Of a stretch of DNA of 64,000 bases, positions 34,121 through 45,689 are shown one piece after another. Position 1 is the first letter of the stretch. Every line of letters starts with the position of its first letter. The translations under genes and the position numbers were made by a program. A model generated the notes under the pieces. It had not been told where the DNA came from, did not search any database, and saw only the letters and a program-made list of their open reading frames with translations. Where the stretch lies: positions 3,224,001 to 3,288,000 of the forward strand of contig JALGAS010000004.1 of NCBI GenBank assembly GCA_023078685.1, in the 5' to 3' direction. Origin of the DNA: Neopestalotiopsis rosae. Its lineage: Eukaryota; Ascomycota; Sordariomycetes; Amphisphaeriales; Sporocadaceae.

Positions 34121-35314
34121 TCAAGGGCGGCCATCGGCGTCGTCCCAGTTGGGGTTGTCCACTCCACCGTCCTCAGTCAGGTAGACGACGGGGTCCATGA
34201 CCTTAGAGTAAGTAGAATTGATTCCAAAAGATACCCAAGCAAAGATGCCATCATCAATGCTGTCGCCAAGCATGACATACTCCATGATTGGGTCAACGCC
34301 GTCAGTGGCAGTCTCGGTAGCCATGATGGAGTCGTCGGCGTTGAGGGTCAGGTCCTGCTCATTGGTGGTGTACAGGTAGGTGTTTTCCACAAGGCTGATC
34401 AGATCCTGATCAAAGAAGACTTGACCAATATGGCTAGTAATAGTCTCGGCACCCAGGGTGCTGTTGGGATAGAGAGTGGCATTCTTGTGGACAACGGTGT
34501 GGATGTGGATAGCACGTCCGGTGTAATGGCCGGGGAAGATGCTTTCAAATTGAGCCACACCATCGGCATTCGTCTCTTGGATACCACGGCCCCAAGTCTT
34601 GTTCAAGTTGCCGGGGTCCGACTCGCCAGATCCGTTGCCTTCGACCTCAACGCCAGCATAGACACCAGTTGCATTCGCGTGCCAGATTTCGAGATAAGTG
34701 TTTGGCATGGGCTCACAGGTGTTGATGTCAACAACCTGAAAGTCCATGACGATAGGAACACCCTCCAGGTCTTCGCTGATCTGGCGACGAACATACTCAT
34801 CAGCAACATCTGTAGACTAATGTGAGTAAAGTTCACTGCAGTATACATTGCCAATGCCGCGTATGGTGGGTTGAACGAACTTACAGTAAGGACCCTGTGT
34901 GACCTGTGGGGTAAGGAGGCAGGACTGGTAATCAGCGAACAGTGTGGCAGCCGCAGTGCTCTCACTGTAAGATGACAAAGTCTTATTATGGTCGGTGGCC
35001 AGGACATCATCCTCAGCCCTTTTTGCAATTTGCCCTAATTGATGATTTAGTCCACCTGTTTTTCCATGAAAGTGCAAAACAACCGACTTACGCTTCACGC
35101 GTGCCTCATGGACACCAGCAGCACGACGGTTAATGTTGCGCTCATTGAGGCCACGAGCCTTGAGCTTCTCAGAGCAGTGGCTCAGGCTAGTGCGTTTCTG
35201 TGTGGAAAGAAACTCACGACGCACTTTGATCTCTTCTTGGATCTTGTGGTTTCCGTGTGCGTTTGCGACGCTGGCTAAGACAGCCAAGGGAGTGACCAAC
35301 TGCAAGAAACGCAT
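34121..35314 (-). CDS. Secreted intradiol ring-cleavage dioxygenase 2
   Basis: Three exons (35092-35314, 34885-35034, 34121-34809) give 353 residues. It has a signal peptide (MRFLQLVTPLAVLASVANA) and then a charged propeptide-like region with basic RR/KR pairs, suggesting Kex2-type processing. Iron-ligand blocks are TQGPYY, YLEIWHANATG and GHYTGRAIHIHT. Intron 2 splits the codon after GPY exactly as in dioxygenase 3. A small insert (GNGSGESDPG) lengthens the loop before the NKTWGRGIQ motif. Expected extracellular catechol cleavage. It is in tandem with dioxygenase 1 and divergent from dioxygenase 3. Confidence 0.92.
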
Positions 35315-37001
35315 AGTGGCGATAATGAATAGGTAATACCTCGTGGGCGACAGGGAAATGCTGTGGAGGGAGAGAAGTGAATTGAATGAGTGGTAAGGCC
35401 TTCCAAATCGCTAGAATCTCGATATCACTATCTTTTCTTATATCTGTTCTGGATTGCAACTATCCTATTGAGAGGCTCTAGGTAATTCTCTATTTGCAAT
35501 TATTCACAAATGCTCCATGTACTCCCCTGACACTCAGCCTCGAACAATCTTTGGGAGGAGTATGTCAACGACGGGGTCAAGTAACGCGTAAGCTATTGCG
35601 CAGTTGCCATAGTGGCTCATAGACAGGCGCATGAACAGGAGAAAGCTGAGAGAATGGTAAACACTGATTGGGTGATCCTGCTGGACCAGGGCACTCCTAT
35701 TGTGGCGAAACTAGCCAGGTGCCTCCTGCGTACTCTAGAGCCATGGCGCATTGAAAGGCAGGGGAGGCCATGCGCAGGCCATCTACCTCGCCATCAATAT
35801 CGACATCGTCGTCGTCATGGTCCTCCTTGTCATTAGCTTAGAAAGTACCAGGCAAGGGTCTCCTGTGTTGATGTGTCAGTAGAGCAAGACAGACAGGGCC
35901 AAAACAGATGCTGGCACTGGAATGGGATTAGTAACAAAATAAGTAGGCAGGTAGTGATACTTGGCATGTGCGCTTTAACCGTTTTACTCGTCATACCCAC
36001 AGACTGTTTTGACTGTGGTGATCTGTGGATGACTAGTGGTGATCTTCACAGTTTTGTAACGGGTATTTGCTCGTCTATCTGTTCTTCCCACCATCGTTCC
36101 GGAATTCTAGCGTTACGTATGATGTCAATTGTTTGTGTCTAGACTTCTGTACAGATTCATTTCACCATTGCGATAAGTTCCGCATCGTAGTCGTAGGTTT
36201 CAGTGACCCATCCTAGTGGATGGTCAAATGGGCCAACAATGGATCATCGCGGGTGGCCTAAACTGCATGGGCTAGCTCACTAGTATGGAGTGCTTCTAAA
36301 AGGCTACTAAGTTCCAGGAGGTACACACCTTGCTATAGACATCAGTAGGAATGGGTATGAATTGTTATGCATTGGCTTTGGCAAATCAACCTCGAGCAAT
36401 TAGCAAACCGTTTGGTGGAGGGGGAACCTATGTTTACGTATCCCTTCTTCGTACTATATAACGCGTCATGGAATTGCCAAGACTTCTAGGGGTGGAATAT
36501 AGGGCTCTTAGAGGTTTTCCGCCGATGGTTATACCAAGGAGTGGTGACAGACAGAAATGTCGAGTCCAGCCCGCCACACTGCCCTACGTGTTCCCCACCA
36601 GCCGCGTAAGAAGGTCTGTACGTATGCTTGTAGGGTTTCCAAGATACTCCCTGGTGAACATGAATTCCTAATCAATGAGCAAAATTGATGGTGTGTCTCT
36701 TGATTCTCGAACATGACGATTACGAATGAACCTGACCGAGATGAGAGGGATCTGAGCTTTGCCACACCGATAGAGGCCAGGATTAGTGAAAGGAGAGAAC
36801 GTCGAAGAACGTCTTGAGAAACACACGATATGAGATTTATAGTGATAGCATCCGATACGGTCTAAGACGTTACAATATTTGTGTATATATGGATACACTC
36901 CCTCTGATCAATCGAATTGTCTATGTTTCATCCATCCACGTCATTCACTACTGAGATCTTGGGAACCTATCTTTCCTGGAATAATAGCAAGCCTCGTCAA
37001 C
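35315..37001. other. Divergent promoter region of dioxygenases 2 and 3
   Basis: A 1.7-kb interval between divergently transcribed dioxygenase genes, so it holds both promoters. No gene is supported. A TATATA at about 36883-36891 lies 110 nt upstream of dioxygenase 3. Confidence 0.55.
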
Positions 37002-38070
37002 ATGCGTTTCTCTACTCTCTCAAACCTCGCAACGCTTGCAACTTTGGCCGCTGCTCACCCAGGCCATGATCTGTCCGCCGAGCTTGCCCAGCGTGCTGCT
37101 TTCAAGAAGGTCAGCACACGCAGCGACCTTTCTCACTGCAGCTCGCAGCTCGAGGCCCGCGGCATCGAAAAGCGCAACCTCGCTCGCCGTTCTCACGCCC
37201 TCCAGCAGATGAAGAAACGGGATCTCGACTCCGTCCTTGCCACTGATCACAACGCCACGACCTCTGGTTACACCAAGAATACTCCCGAAAGCACCATCTT
37301 TGCCAGTGAGAACTCCTGTGTCTTGACCCCTGAGGTAACTAATGGCCCATATTGTACGTAAAAATCGTGGAAGACAATCGAACAAAACATTAGCTTATCT
37401 CTCCTCAGATGTGACCGGAGAGTATGTCCGCAAGAACATTGTCGAGTACCAAGATGGTGTCCCCATCACCCTCGACTACCAGGTCATCAATGTGGACACC
37501 TGCGAGCCCGTGTCTGACGTGTACGTCGAGATCTGGCACTGCAACGCCACGGGCGTCTACTCTGGCGTCGACAGCCCCCAGGGAGGCCTGAACAGCACCT
37601 GGCTGCGCGGCATCCAGTTGACGGACGAAGACGGCGTCGCGCAGTTTGAGACCGTCTTCCCGGGCCACTACACCGGTCGCGCCACCCACATCCACGTCCT
37701 GGTGCACCACAATGCCACCATTTACCGCAACGGCACCCTGGGCCACGATGCCACCGCCACTCACGTTGGTCAGTCCTTTTTCGACCAGGACCTCATCTCC
37801 GCCGTCGAGTCGACCTCGCCCTATACCCTCAACGAGCAGACCCTGACGGAGAACGCTGATGATGACATCATGGCTTCCGAGGCTGACACTGATGGTGTCG
37901 ATCCCGTCATGCAGTACACACTCCTCGGTGATAGTATCAGCGAGGGCGTATTTGCGTGGCTTTCTTTCGGTGTCAATGTGACTTCTTCCAGCAGCGCCGG
38001 TGCCGCGGCCATCTACTACGCAAATGGAGGTGTTACCAACCCCGACGGACCTGCTGCTATGGGCCCTTGA
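37002..38070 (+). CDS. Secreted intradiol ring-cleavage dioxygenase 3
   Basis: Two exons (37002-37353, 37409-38070) give 337 residues. The signal peptide is MRFSTLSNLATLATLAAA, followed by HPGH and a basic-pair-rich propeptide-like stretch (EKRNLARR, KKRD). Iron-ligand region: TNGPYY, DVYVEIWHCNATG and GHYTGRATHIHV. The intron splits the GPY|Y codon as in dioxygenase 2, but the first intron of dioxygenase 2 is absent. The exon-2 region is markedly GC-rich compared with the surrounding DNA. Same expected reaction as the two paralogues; three copies with different loops may divide substrates or conditions between them. Confidence 0.93.
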
Positions 38071-38768
38071 AGGGAATCGCCGTAAAGATGATGTCAATAG
38101 CTTTTTCAGACTGTTTCATGGAGTAGGGCTGGTGGAGGGGAAAAGGATAGACATGTCTGTACATTAAACTCAAGTAATATGTTGCTTTGCATAAATTAGA
38201 AGCATGTAGTAGATGGGAACTTTTTTGATGCACATACAAATACCTAGGTAAAAACTGCAACACATTGGTTTGGCCCGCCAATAACATTGTATCTTATACC
38301 CACGGAAGCCACAACATACAAGGTTCATGTTGGTCTGAACCGTCATATGAAGTATGGGCTAAAACACCAAGAGTATTGAAATTGAGATTCGTTTCTCGTC
38401 AATTGATAATTTTGGTCACCATAGAAATAGAGGCAAGGCAAGAGCGGGAAAATAGATATTATACGAAGCGCGTATATTGTGACAAAGCCTAACAATGACA
38501 TTGTGAACACCCTGTCCCTTGTCACGCTCGAGTCTAGTCATTGAGGTGTCAATCCATCTTGACGGACAAAGACCGAAGTATTAATAGACAAAAGTTCGTT
38601 GTTCCCTATAATTGAATACTTAATGTCTCAAGATCCAGTTATTATAGATTCTCACAGCAAAATATCAAAGTAGTTGATCTAAGCACAATCACAAAAGGAA
38701 ACACGTCAATTAACGACACACAAGGACCAAATTACATCGAAGGTGAGTGATACTCGCCCCTAAGAAAA
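38071..38768. other. Intergenic, AT-rich
   Basis: About 700 bp between dioxygenase 3 and the RING gene. AT-rich, with no supported coding region. Confidence 0.6.
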
Positions 38769-39839
38769 ATGCGTACCAAGACCCTTAGAGCTGGCCGTAG
38801 TATCATTGGAAAGATCAAATACATGGACGAGCCGATGAACCCCACGACATCAACATTGGACTGTCCTCCACGCGGTCGAATCCCACCTGTACCTCGCATC
38901 CGTCCCGTCCGCATCGTCGCAGAAGCACCACGCGTCACGCGCAGTGTCGAGTCTCTGGGTGGCCTTAGATCATACCAAGCTGCGCGACCGGTGGTCAACG
39001 AGTCCATTGACACATGGAGGAGCCGGGCGGCTCCGCGACCACGGGCCCCACGAGAGGCTGAGCCGAGGAGAGACGAAACACGAAGACATGAGAGCCCGAC
39101 CGATTCTTCCCGCGCCTCGAGTCGCGAACCATCGTCGGTTCGTCGTGAGCGGACCCCCGTCAGCCGACACCGCGGAACCGAGGCGCTCGATATGAGCAGC
39201 ATCATCCGAGAGTTTGAGGAAATATCTCTGTATGGTTATGAGGATGAAGTGTCTCCTCCCACATATGAGCCAACAGACAATTTCTTCCCGAATCCCAAGA
39301 TCACATTCTTTGTGGATCGACCTGACAACCTCGTCTGCTCAGTATGTCAGGAAACTCCTCTGAAGATGAGCTCATCTCCCCATACGCACGCATGCGAGGA
39401 GGACTCTGTCATCTCGCCATGCGGACACGTCTTTTGTCGGGGCTGCTTGGACACCTGGATCGAGGCGCACCAGTCCTGCCCTCTCTGTCGATTCGAGCTT
39501 ACCCGCAAGTGCGGGCACGCAATTGAGCCTCGCGTCATTGCCAAGGACACGATTCTCTCGCTTCCTCCCACCCTGCCAGAAGGCGGAAAAGTCGCGCCGA
39601 CCTGCTGGGAATGTCGACAGCACGCGCAAGCCAAGAAGCTCGGTCAGCTGGCAAAGCACTTCCGCCTCTGCCGTCAGGTGCTGGTGCGGTGCGAGCAAGA
39701 GGTTGATTATGGTTCAATTGAGGCACACGTCATGGTGGACAAAGCCCAGAAAGCACATGAAAAAGCGCGGAAAGAGTTGGAGCAGTTCTCAAAGAACACT
39801 ACTTATGAGAATACTCTCCATATACACTCCTTCTGGTGA
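38769..39839 (+). CDS. RING-finger protein, probable E3 ubiquitin ligase
   Basis: A single frame of 356 residues. The first 140 residues are Arg/Pro/Ser-rich and probably disordered. A C3HC4 RING spans about residues 190-240: CSVC, a long first loop, CGHVFCRGC and CPLC. The long spacer between the first and second cysteine pairs includes an extra His/Cys (HTHAC). After the RING come CWEC and CRQVLVRC pairs and a short charged helix. Family role: recruits an E2 enzyme to ubiquitinate a partner. There is no membrane segment. It is not obviously linked to the secreted enzymes around it. Confidence 0.85.
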   Translation: MRTKTLRAGRSIIGKIKYMDEPMNPTTSTLDCPPRGRIPPVPRIRPVRIVAEAPRVTRSVESLGGLRSYQAARPVVNESIDTWRSRAAPRPRAPREAEPRRDETRRHESPTDSSRASSREPSSVRRERTPVSRHRGTEALDMSSIIREFEEISLYGYEDEVSPPTYEPTDNFFPNPKITFFVDRPDNLVCSVCQETPLKMSSSPHTHACEEDSVISPCGHVFCRGCLDTWIEAHQSCPLCRFELTRKCGHAIEPRVIAKDTILSLPPTLPEGGKVAPTCWECRQHAQAKKLGQLAKHFRLCRQVLVRCEQEVDYGSIEAHVMVDKAQKAHEKARKELEQFSKNTTYENTLHIHSFW

Positions 39840-40147
39840 TTGTCCTTTTTGCGATAGCTTACAGTATAAAGGAACGCCTACAAGCACATATATAGCCTAG
39901 CGTTGTTTATTTGTTTAATTAATTATTGCGTTGAAGACATATAGTTGTATCACGTGAGACAATAATTTGTATTGTGAGCATGAGATTTAGTCTTTGTATC
40001 CAAGGATCTCAATTAGCATCACCATGGATGACTATCGTAAGCTATATATAGTTCCCACAAGAGTCCACAGCGAAATAAAGTTCTGATTGGACGAATCAGC
40101 AACATATATCTGGAGGAATTCAAGATGAGATAGCATGGAGAGCACAT

Positions 40148-41091
40148 TTAGCCAGTGTAGGTGCAGATGACCTCCGAGGTACCAGAAGTGGAGCACTCGG
40201 TAAGTACCTCACCGTCCTGCTTGATGTCGATGATGGTAGCTCCGCTAACACCAACGGTACCGCTGGAAGTGGTGGCAGAAGCATCTGAAAGTTCAGTCAG
40301 CAAGCTAGGCATGATAAAGGAGGTTGAACTTTGCATACCAGTGAAAGTGACGGTGCCAAAGTCGGCAAAGGGAACAAGAGAGTTGCCAGAGGAGAAGTCT
40401 TCAACGATCCACTCGGCATTGGTCTCGCACAGGGTGTCGGTCTCGCCCGAGAAGCTGTGGGTGACGGTGGTGCCCTTGGTCACGTTCTCAATGACGGCCG
40501 TGCCGGCCGACTTGGAGGTGGCGGTGACGGTCATGGTGACGGTGTCGCCAGCGTCGATGGTGATGCCGGAGAAGGTGTAGGCGTAGTCGGGGTACCACTC
40601 GTACCAGGCGTCAAAGGCAACTTCGCTGCCCTCGACGTAGAAGTCGACACCGGTCTGCAGGATGGCAGTCTGGCAAGTATCTCCATCAATGCCTACCCAT
40701 GCGCTATGCAGTAACATGTGTCAGTAATGTCTCTTATTCGTTTGTATGGAGACCATGATGAAAGGGCATGAGTAACTGACCTGGCGGCGTATTCAGTCCG
40801 AGAGCTGCCACCGGAGGGGGTCTCGGGGGTGGGAACAACGATGGTTCCGGTGACGGAAGTGTAGCCAGTACCGATCAAGACTGCACCAGCCCAGTTGGTA
40901 GAGTACTCAACGTGGGCAGTCTCATTGCCAGCGTCAAGGCCCTGGAGAGTGCTGTCGTCGGCGGGGATGGGAGGCAAAGAGGTACGCGAGAGGGCGCGCT
41001 TGGCATGGTTCTCCCAGCGCTTCTTGGTGAAGCGAGCACCGAGGGCAGCCTCGGTGAAGAGCAGAGCGCTAGCGACGGTGGTGTACTTCAT
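40148..41091 (-). CDS. Secreted glutamic peptidase (eqolisin, G1 family)
   Basis: Three exons read from ATG 41091 to stop 40148, with introns near 40705-40780 and 40280-40340. A signal peptide (MKYTTVASALLFTEAALG) and a basic prosequence precede a beta-sandwich domain. Catalytic residues of eqolisins are visible: Gln in DGDTCQTAILQTG and Glu in TNAEWIVEDF, together with the STNWAGAV block at the mature N-terminus. Family members (aspergillopepsin II, scytalidoglutamic peptidase) are acid endopeptidases secreted as proenzymes. It adds a third secreted enzyme class to the tyrosinase/dioxygenase neighbourhood. Confidence 0.92.
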
Positions 41092-44059
41092 GATGACTGT
41101 CCGTTGAATAGATCTGAACGAATGATGGAGTAGAACTGGCAGGAATGACAGAGTGTGAGGTATCTGAACTCCAAGGCAATGCTTGTGTCTGGGGAGCAGT
41201 ATTCAGACGTAAGTGAAGAGAAGTACAAAAGCATTTATAGTCACAAACATTAGAGAGTATAAGAGGTATGAACAAGGGTGATAGAGTTATCGTTGATCGT
41301 GGTCGATCCGGGTCAGGCCGAGCGTTCGAGACCCACGGACCGTGCCATTGTTTGAATGTTCCTCGAATCAAAGCCTTGCACAGTTCAGGTGCATCTACTC
41401 GTCGCTTCTGCTTCTCGAAAAACCTGGTAATTGAGCTGGCGATCGTTCGCATGTGAGGGCGTGACTGTTATCATCTGAACTTGCTCAGATGGAAAACAGA
41501 GCCTCGAGCCTTGAATCTCCGAGATAGTCGATATCAACTGTCGGGCGCAATCCCTGTGTAGTAAACGGTCGTCCAATGATGAGTTGCCGTTGCACTGGCG
41601 GCATGGCCTTGCAGGCAAAACATGCTGCCAGGGGTCTGAAGCAGGGAATGATCTGCATATGATAAGAGAGGATTGCGTACGCCGCATCCATTCCGCAAGT
41701 AACATCACCGTTGTTGGAGACAAAGCGCCCAATGATGCTTCGAATAAGTCTCATGGGATACCTGTAAGATGTCCATTGCGGCTATCAGATATTCTTGGCA
41801 CTGAGTTGGTTGTGCGGGTTGCAAATGCAGACATGTACGGAATGCAGGGGTGACACGACTTTGCACAGGACAAGCTATGCATCACGACGACCGTGCCTGA
41901 GAGAAAAGCCATCATCGTCACTGCCGGAACGCCAGGCCAAGATGGCCAAGAGGGCCAAGCTGTGGAGAGGGTATTGGCAATAGTTCAATTAAGCTTTTAA
42001 GCTCCGATCATTGTTCAGATATGAGTTATGGAGGAAGGGGTAAAGAATTGCTGAAGGGCAGGTTGATTGACGTTTTCTGTACCCTTGTATATCCTATGAT
42101 CGAGCCGTCATACCGCGCTGGACTCTCCAGCGCAAATGCTATCAACATTAATAGCAACAGTCACAAGTTAATAATCGCCTGCAGTCCTATACCCAGAGCT
42201 ACTATAGTTGGTGGATTCTGCCGTTGCATTGCAGTTGAGCAAGTACATGACTCGACTGCTGGGATAGCTAAAGAAAGCATATGTTGACACAAGGTAATAT
42301 ACAATTGGTTGTGCTGATCAGTTGGAGGATTGGTGGGGGATGGCCCCGGAGGAAACGCGCGAAGGTTGGAGATTCATGAAGATTGTCAAGTCGAAGCGGT
42401 CGACTCAAAGACATGCCGGGCGTCTTGTGTGCTTGTGTGCTTGGGGGCGCTATCTCCAATGTCTCGCTTAGCTATCCGTAAAGGTATCCGCTCGTCGGCG
42501 ATCGGTCATGCGCCGAAAGGAGGCTCTGTCTACGCGTGAGTTCTAGACGGGACGAGGGGTGGCCCCGTGGTGGGCAGCACTGCAGCAGAATCCCGGATCC
42601 AGGGCCCATGATCGTGGGGTAAAAGAGTTAGCCGCATTAGGAAGGCCGTTAATGCACCCGTCGCTTCAGGGTGCTGATTGCTGAAAAGCGACCGTCGGAC
42701 GATGGTGTACCGAAAGATTATCGGCCGACTGTTTTGCAGTTCGATACGAGTGCAGGAAGTATCTAAGACTACACTCACCATATACAAGAACGTGTTGAAT
42801 ATACTGGTTTTCATGTAGCTTGCCGCTGGGTTGGGTTCGAAGACTATCAGTACGTAATCAGCGCAACCAATTGATAAGCAATTGAAGAAGCAAGGACTCC
42901 CTGTTCGTATCACGATAGCAGCTCTCTTGTTCAGATCATCCACCAATGCGTGTTTGTTTCATCGCGTAAACGAAGATAATAACCTAGTTCTTATATATTT
43001 CAGGTGATAAGAACAGTTCAAGGATTCGATGTCGCAAGAGTTGGGAGGCGATGTTGCTGAAAATGAGGTCATTCAGAGTGCTGAATTGACGCAAGTAGCG
43101 CTGCAGTGCGGAGAGATTACGCCCTGATTGGAACTGAACCGGTGACGAAATGCGACTATTGTAACGTATCATGAAAACAGTCTGGAGCCTCCAGTCTCAT
43201 CACATCATTGCCTCTGGAGTTCGGGCGCAATGAATAGAGAGCGTGAGTAAAGTGAAATAAACAAGAAAATACCCTTGACAGTGGCGGATGCTCGGAAGTC
43301 GGCAGTTACCCGTGGATTGTGCTCTGTAGTGTAAGTAGTGGAGAGCCAGCTGCTTGTGGAGTTCTTGCGGTAGGCGTTATTCTGGGCGGACCCGAGATGT
43401 TCCCTTTGTCGCAGTTTGAGAGGTTTTCCTTACCCAGCAAGTGCTGCGATACAAATAGGTCATAGTCGACATGATTTGGAAATGAGCACGCAGAAATTGT
43501 TGTCAAGCTGTTTGTTGTTTTGGAGGAACCTAAAGATTACGGGAGGCGGCGGCACAACCCTGCTGGGGTGGTCAAGATTTTGTTCCCTCATTGATACAAC
43601 GAGTCTTGATCGAAGTCTGTTGATGATTGTTGTTGCTCATGTTCACATCCCATCCTGTGTCTTCGAGTTTGATGTCAATCATGGAGACAAGTGGACGGAT
43701 ATATGTAGTTGTAAATTATGTCTCGCTGTTCCGTACAGTAGGATTCAATATGGAATTGATGGCGCTAAAAATAAACACTGCAAGCCCTACCCGCCGTTGC
43801 CGCCAAGACAGGCGAGGGTCTCACCTTGGCCCAATTCAGTGGACGACCTCGTACACTAAACTATTTTCGTCCATGTCGAGCATTTGACTCAGCCCCTTGA
43901 GCAAGACCACACAGATTTGTGCACTCTGTCATTCTATATCTCCGAATCTAAATCGTTCCTCATTTGACCAAAGGACATGTTCCTACTCTCGTCAGTATCG
44001 CGCAAAATCTTGAGCGCACGGAATTAGCTTGGAGTCTCTGGGGCGAAGCAAATGTGGTT
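41092..44059. other. Intergenic, 3 kb without supported gene
   Basis: Open frames of 60-147 codons occur on both strands (for example 42530-42946 minus and 43416-43859 plus), but none has a recognisable domain or joins convincingly by splicing. It holds the promoters of the glutamic peptidase and of the Zn2Cys6 regulator. Confidence 0.45.
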
Positions 44060-45545
44060 ATGGCTGGCGGTTCGAGACAATACCATACCAAAACGCGCAA
44101 CGTAAGAAGCCGCACCCGTCGAAAATAGGGGGTTGGAGATATCATTAATCAGTATAGTTGTGCTGACACAACTTTTTGGATCATATAGGGATGCCGGAAC
44201 TGCAAGAGACGTAGGGTCAGGGTAGGTGGACGACACTCTTCTATGGAAGACTCCGGGAACTAATGCGGGCATAAGTGCAACCTGGAACCTCCCACGTGCT
44301 CGAATTGCCAGAGGCGCGGTGAGATCTGCGATTACTCAATTGGCGCCGAGAGTAATACACCACCAGTAGCGGGGGATGGGCAAAAGCTACATGGTCCAGC
44401 TCCGAGGTCCATGTCCTTGTCTTTACGGAAAAGCAGTCCACCATCCAACGAGACCCATTGGACTGGCATCCTTGGGTTTGATGTACCGTGCATGAGTCTT
44501 AATGGGACAATCTCCTCCAACCCCGCTCAGGATATGATCACGTTTGTGCTTGATAAGATATGGCTAGAGCCATGCGCATCTGATGTCGAAGTGAGAGTGT
44601 GGAGATCAACACTCGAGTCGCAAGCCGGTGAGTACCTACTACATCCATACGAGTATCAGTGTCCCGTCCGTCTTATACACTCTTTTCACTGTTTGTCAGT
44701 TCACCCTTCGCATGCGTAACCACCGCATATGGGTCCATGTCTGTACTTATAGGAGAAGCTGACACAACTCTCAAGTGCAATATCGTTACTTGGATCATAG
44801 CGCAGCTTCTCTATGGACACTTTACCACTCTATTCAAGACGGCTCGGCGTCCTCATTCCTTCGCATGCATGCCTATCGATATAATCTCGCTGCATCCGAC
44901 TTGTTCCGCCGCTCCAATGACCTAGTCGTCACAAATGACAACTGGTTTGCAGTGCTATCATTCGGAGTTACAGTAATCATCTTCCATTTGGCAGCTGCAC
45001 AAGTGGATACAGATGAAGACCGCGACTTCCTAGACGTTTTCCAGATCTTCCGACAGACTTCAAGAGTCGCCCAAGCCACGGTCCCTTTTTTCAGGGTGAG
45101 CTACCTGAAGCAGTATGTGGACTATTCAAAAAGCCTCGCACGCCCGACCCTCGACACTGCAATATGGGATCTGGTCAACGAGCTCGATACAATGCCTTCA
45201 TTGGATGATGGTCCAACATGGGCTGCAGAGGCTTGCCGTAGCGCCATCGAGAGCCTCAAGGAATGGCTTCAGGAGACCAACAGTCGCCCTCGATCATGGG
45301 CGGCATTCCTTCGATGGCCAGGCGTGGTATCAAACGATTATGTACAGCTGCTCGAGGCCCGGAATGATGCAGCCCTGGTCATTTTTGTCTACTGGTGTAT
45401 GATCATGAATCGATGTCCAAAGCGCTGGTTCATGGAGGACTGGGCGTGCCGTGACAGTGATGCTGCCATGCGGGCGATGCGTGACTGCTCAATTCATGTG
45501 CTTGATTGGCCGCGAGAAGTTTTGAATGTTTGGAAGCAATTTTAA
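44060..45545 (+). CDS. Zn2Cys6 transcription factor
   Basis: Four exons (44060-44101, 44189-44221, 44276-44627, 44776-45545) join in frame to 398 residues. The zinc cluster lies near the N-terminus, preceded by HTKTRN and spread over two introns: GCRNCKRRRVR, then CNLEPPTCSNCQRRGEICDYS, giving the six cysteines. The rest is a short fungal transcription-factor middle-homology region rich in helices, resembling UPC2/sterol-regulator-like small Zn2Cys6 proteins. Expected to bind CGG-containing sites in the nucleus. Zinc-finger introns are 87 and 54 nt; the last intron is 148 nt. The target genes are unknown. Neither tyrosinase nor dioxygenase control can be claimed from position alone. Confidence 0.87.
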
Positions 45546-45689
45546 CGGTTTCCCGGATGGTACGTCACCCAAAACTTGTATGAACATACATCGAAAGCAA
45601 TCATCGTACTCTTGACACTTCTGTCAGCTACGCAGTGGCGCATACAATTGATCTAACTAGGTTTGCAGGAACACCGAGCACATCCAGAC

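Noticed and set aside
37405..38097. 230-codon antisense frame opposite dioxygenase 3
   Set aside because: Shadow of a GC-rich coding exon on the opposite strand.
42530..42946. 138-codon minus-strand frame with hydrophobic stretches, considered as an RTA1-like or receptor exon
   Set aside because: No family signature could be matched, and no upstream or downstream exon joins convincingly.
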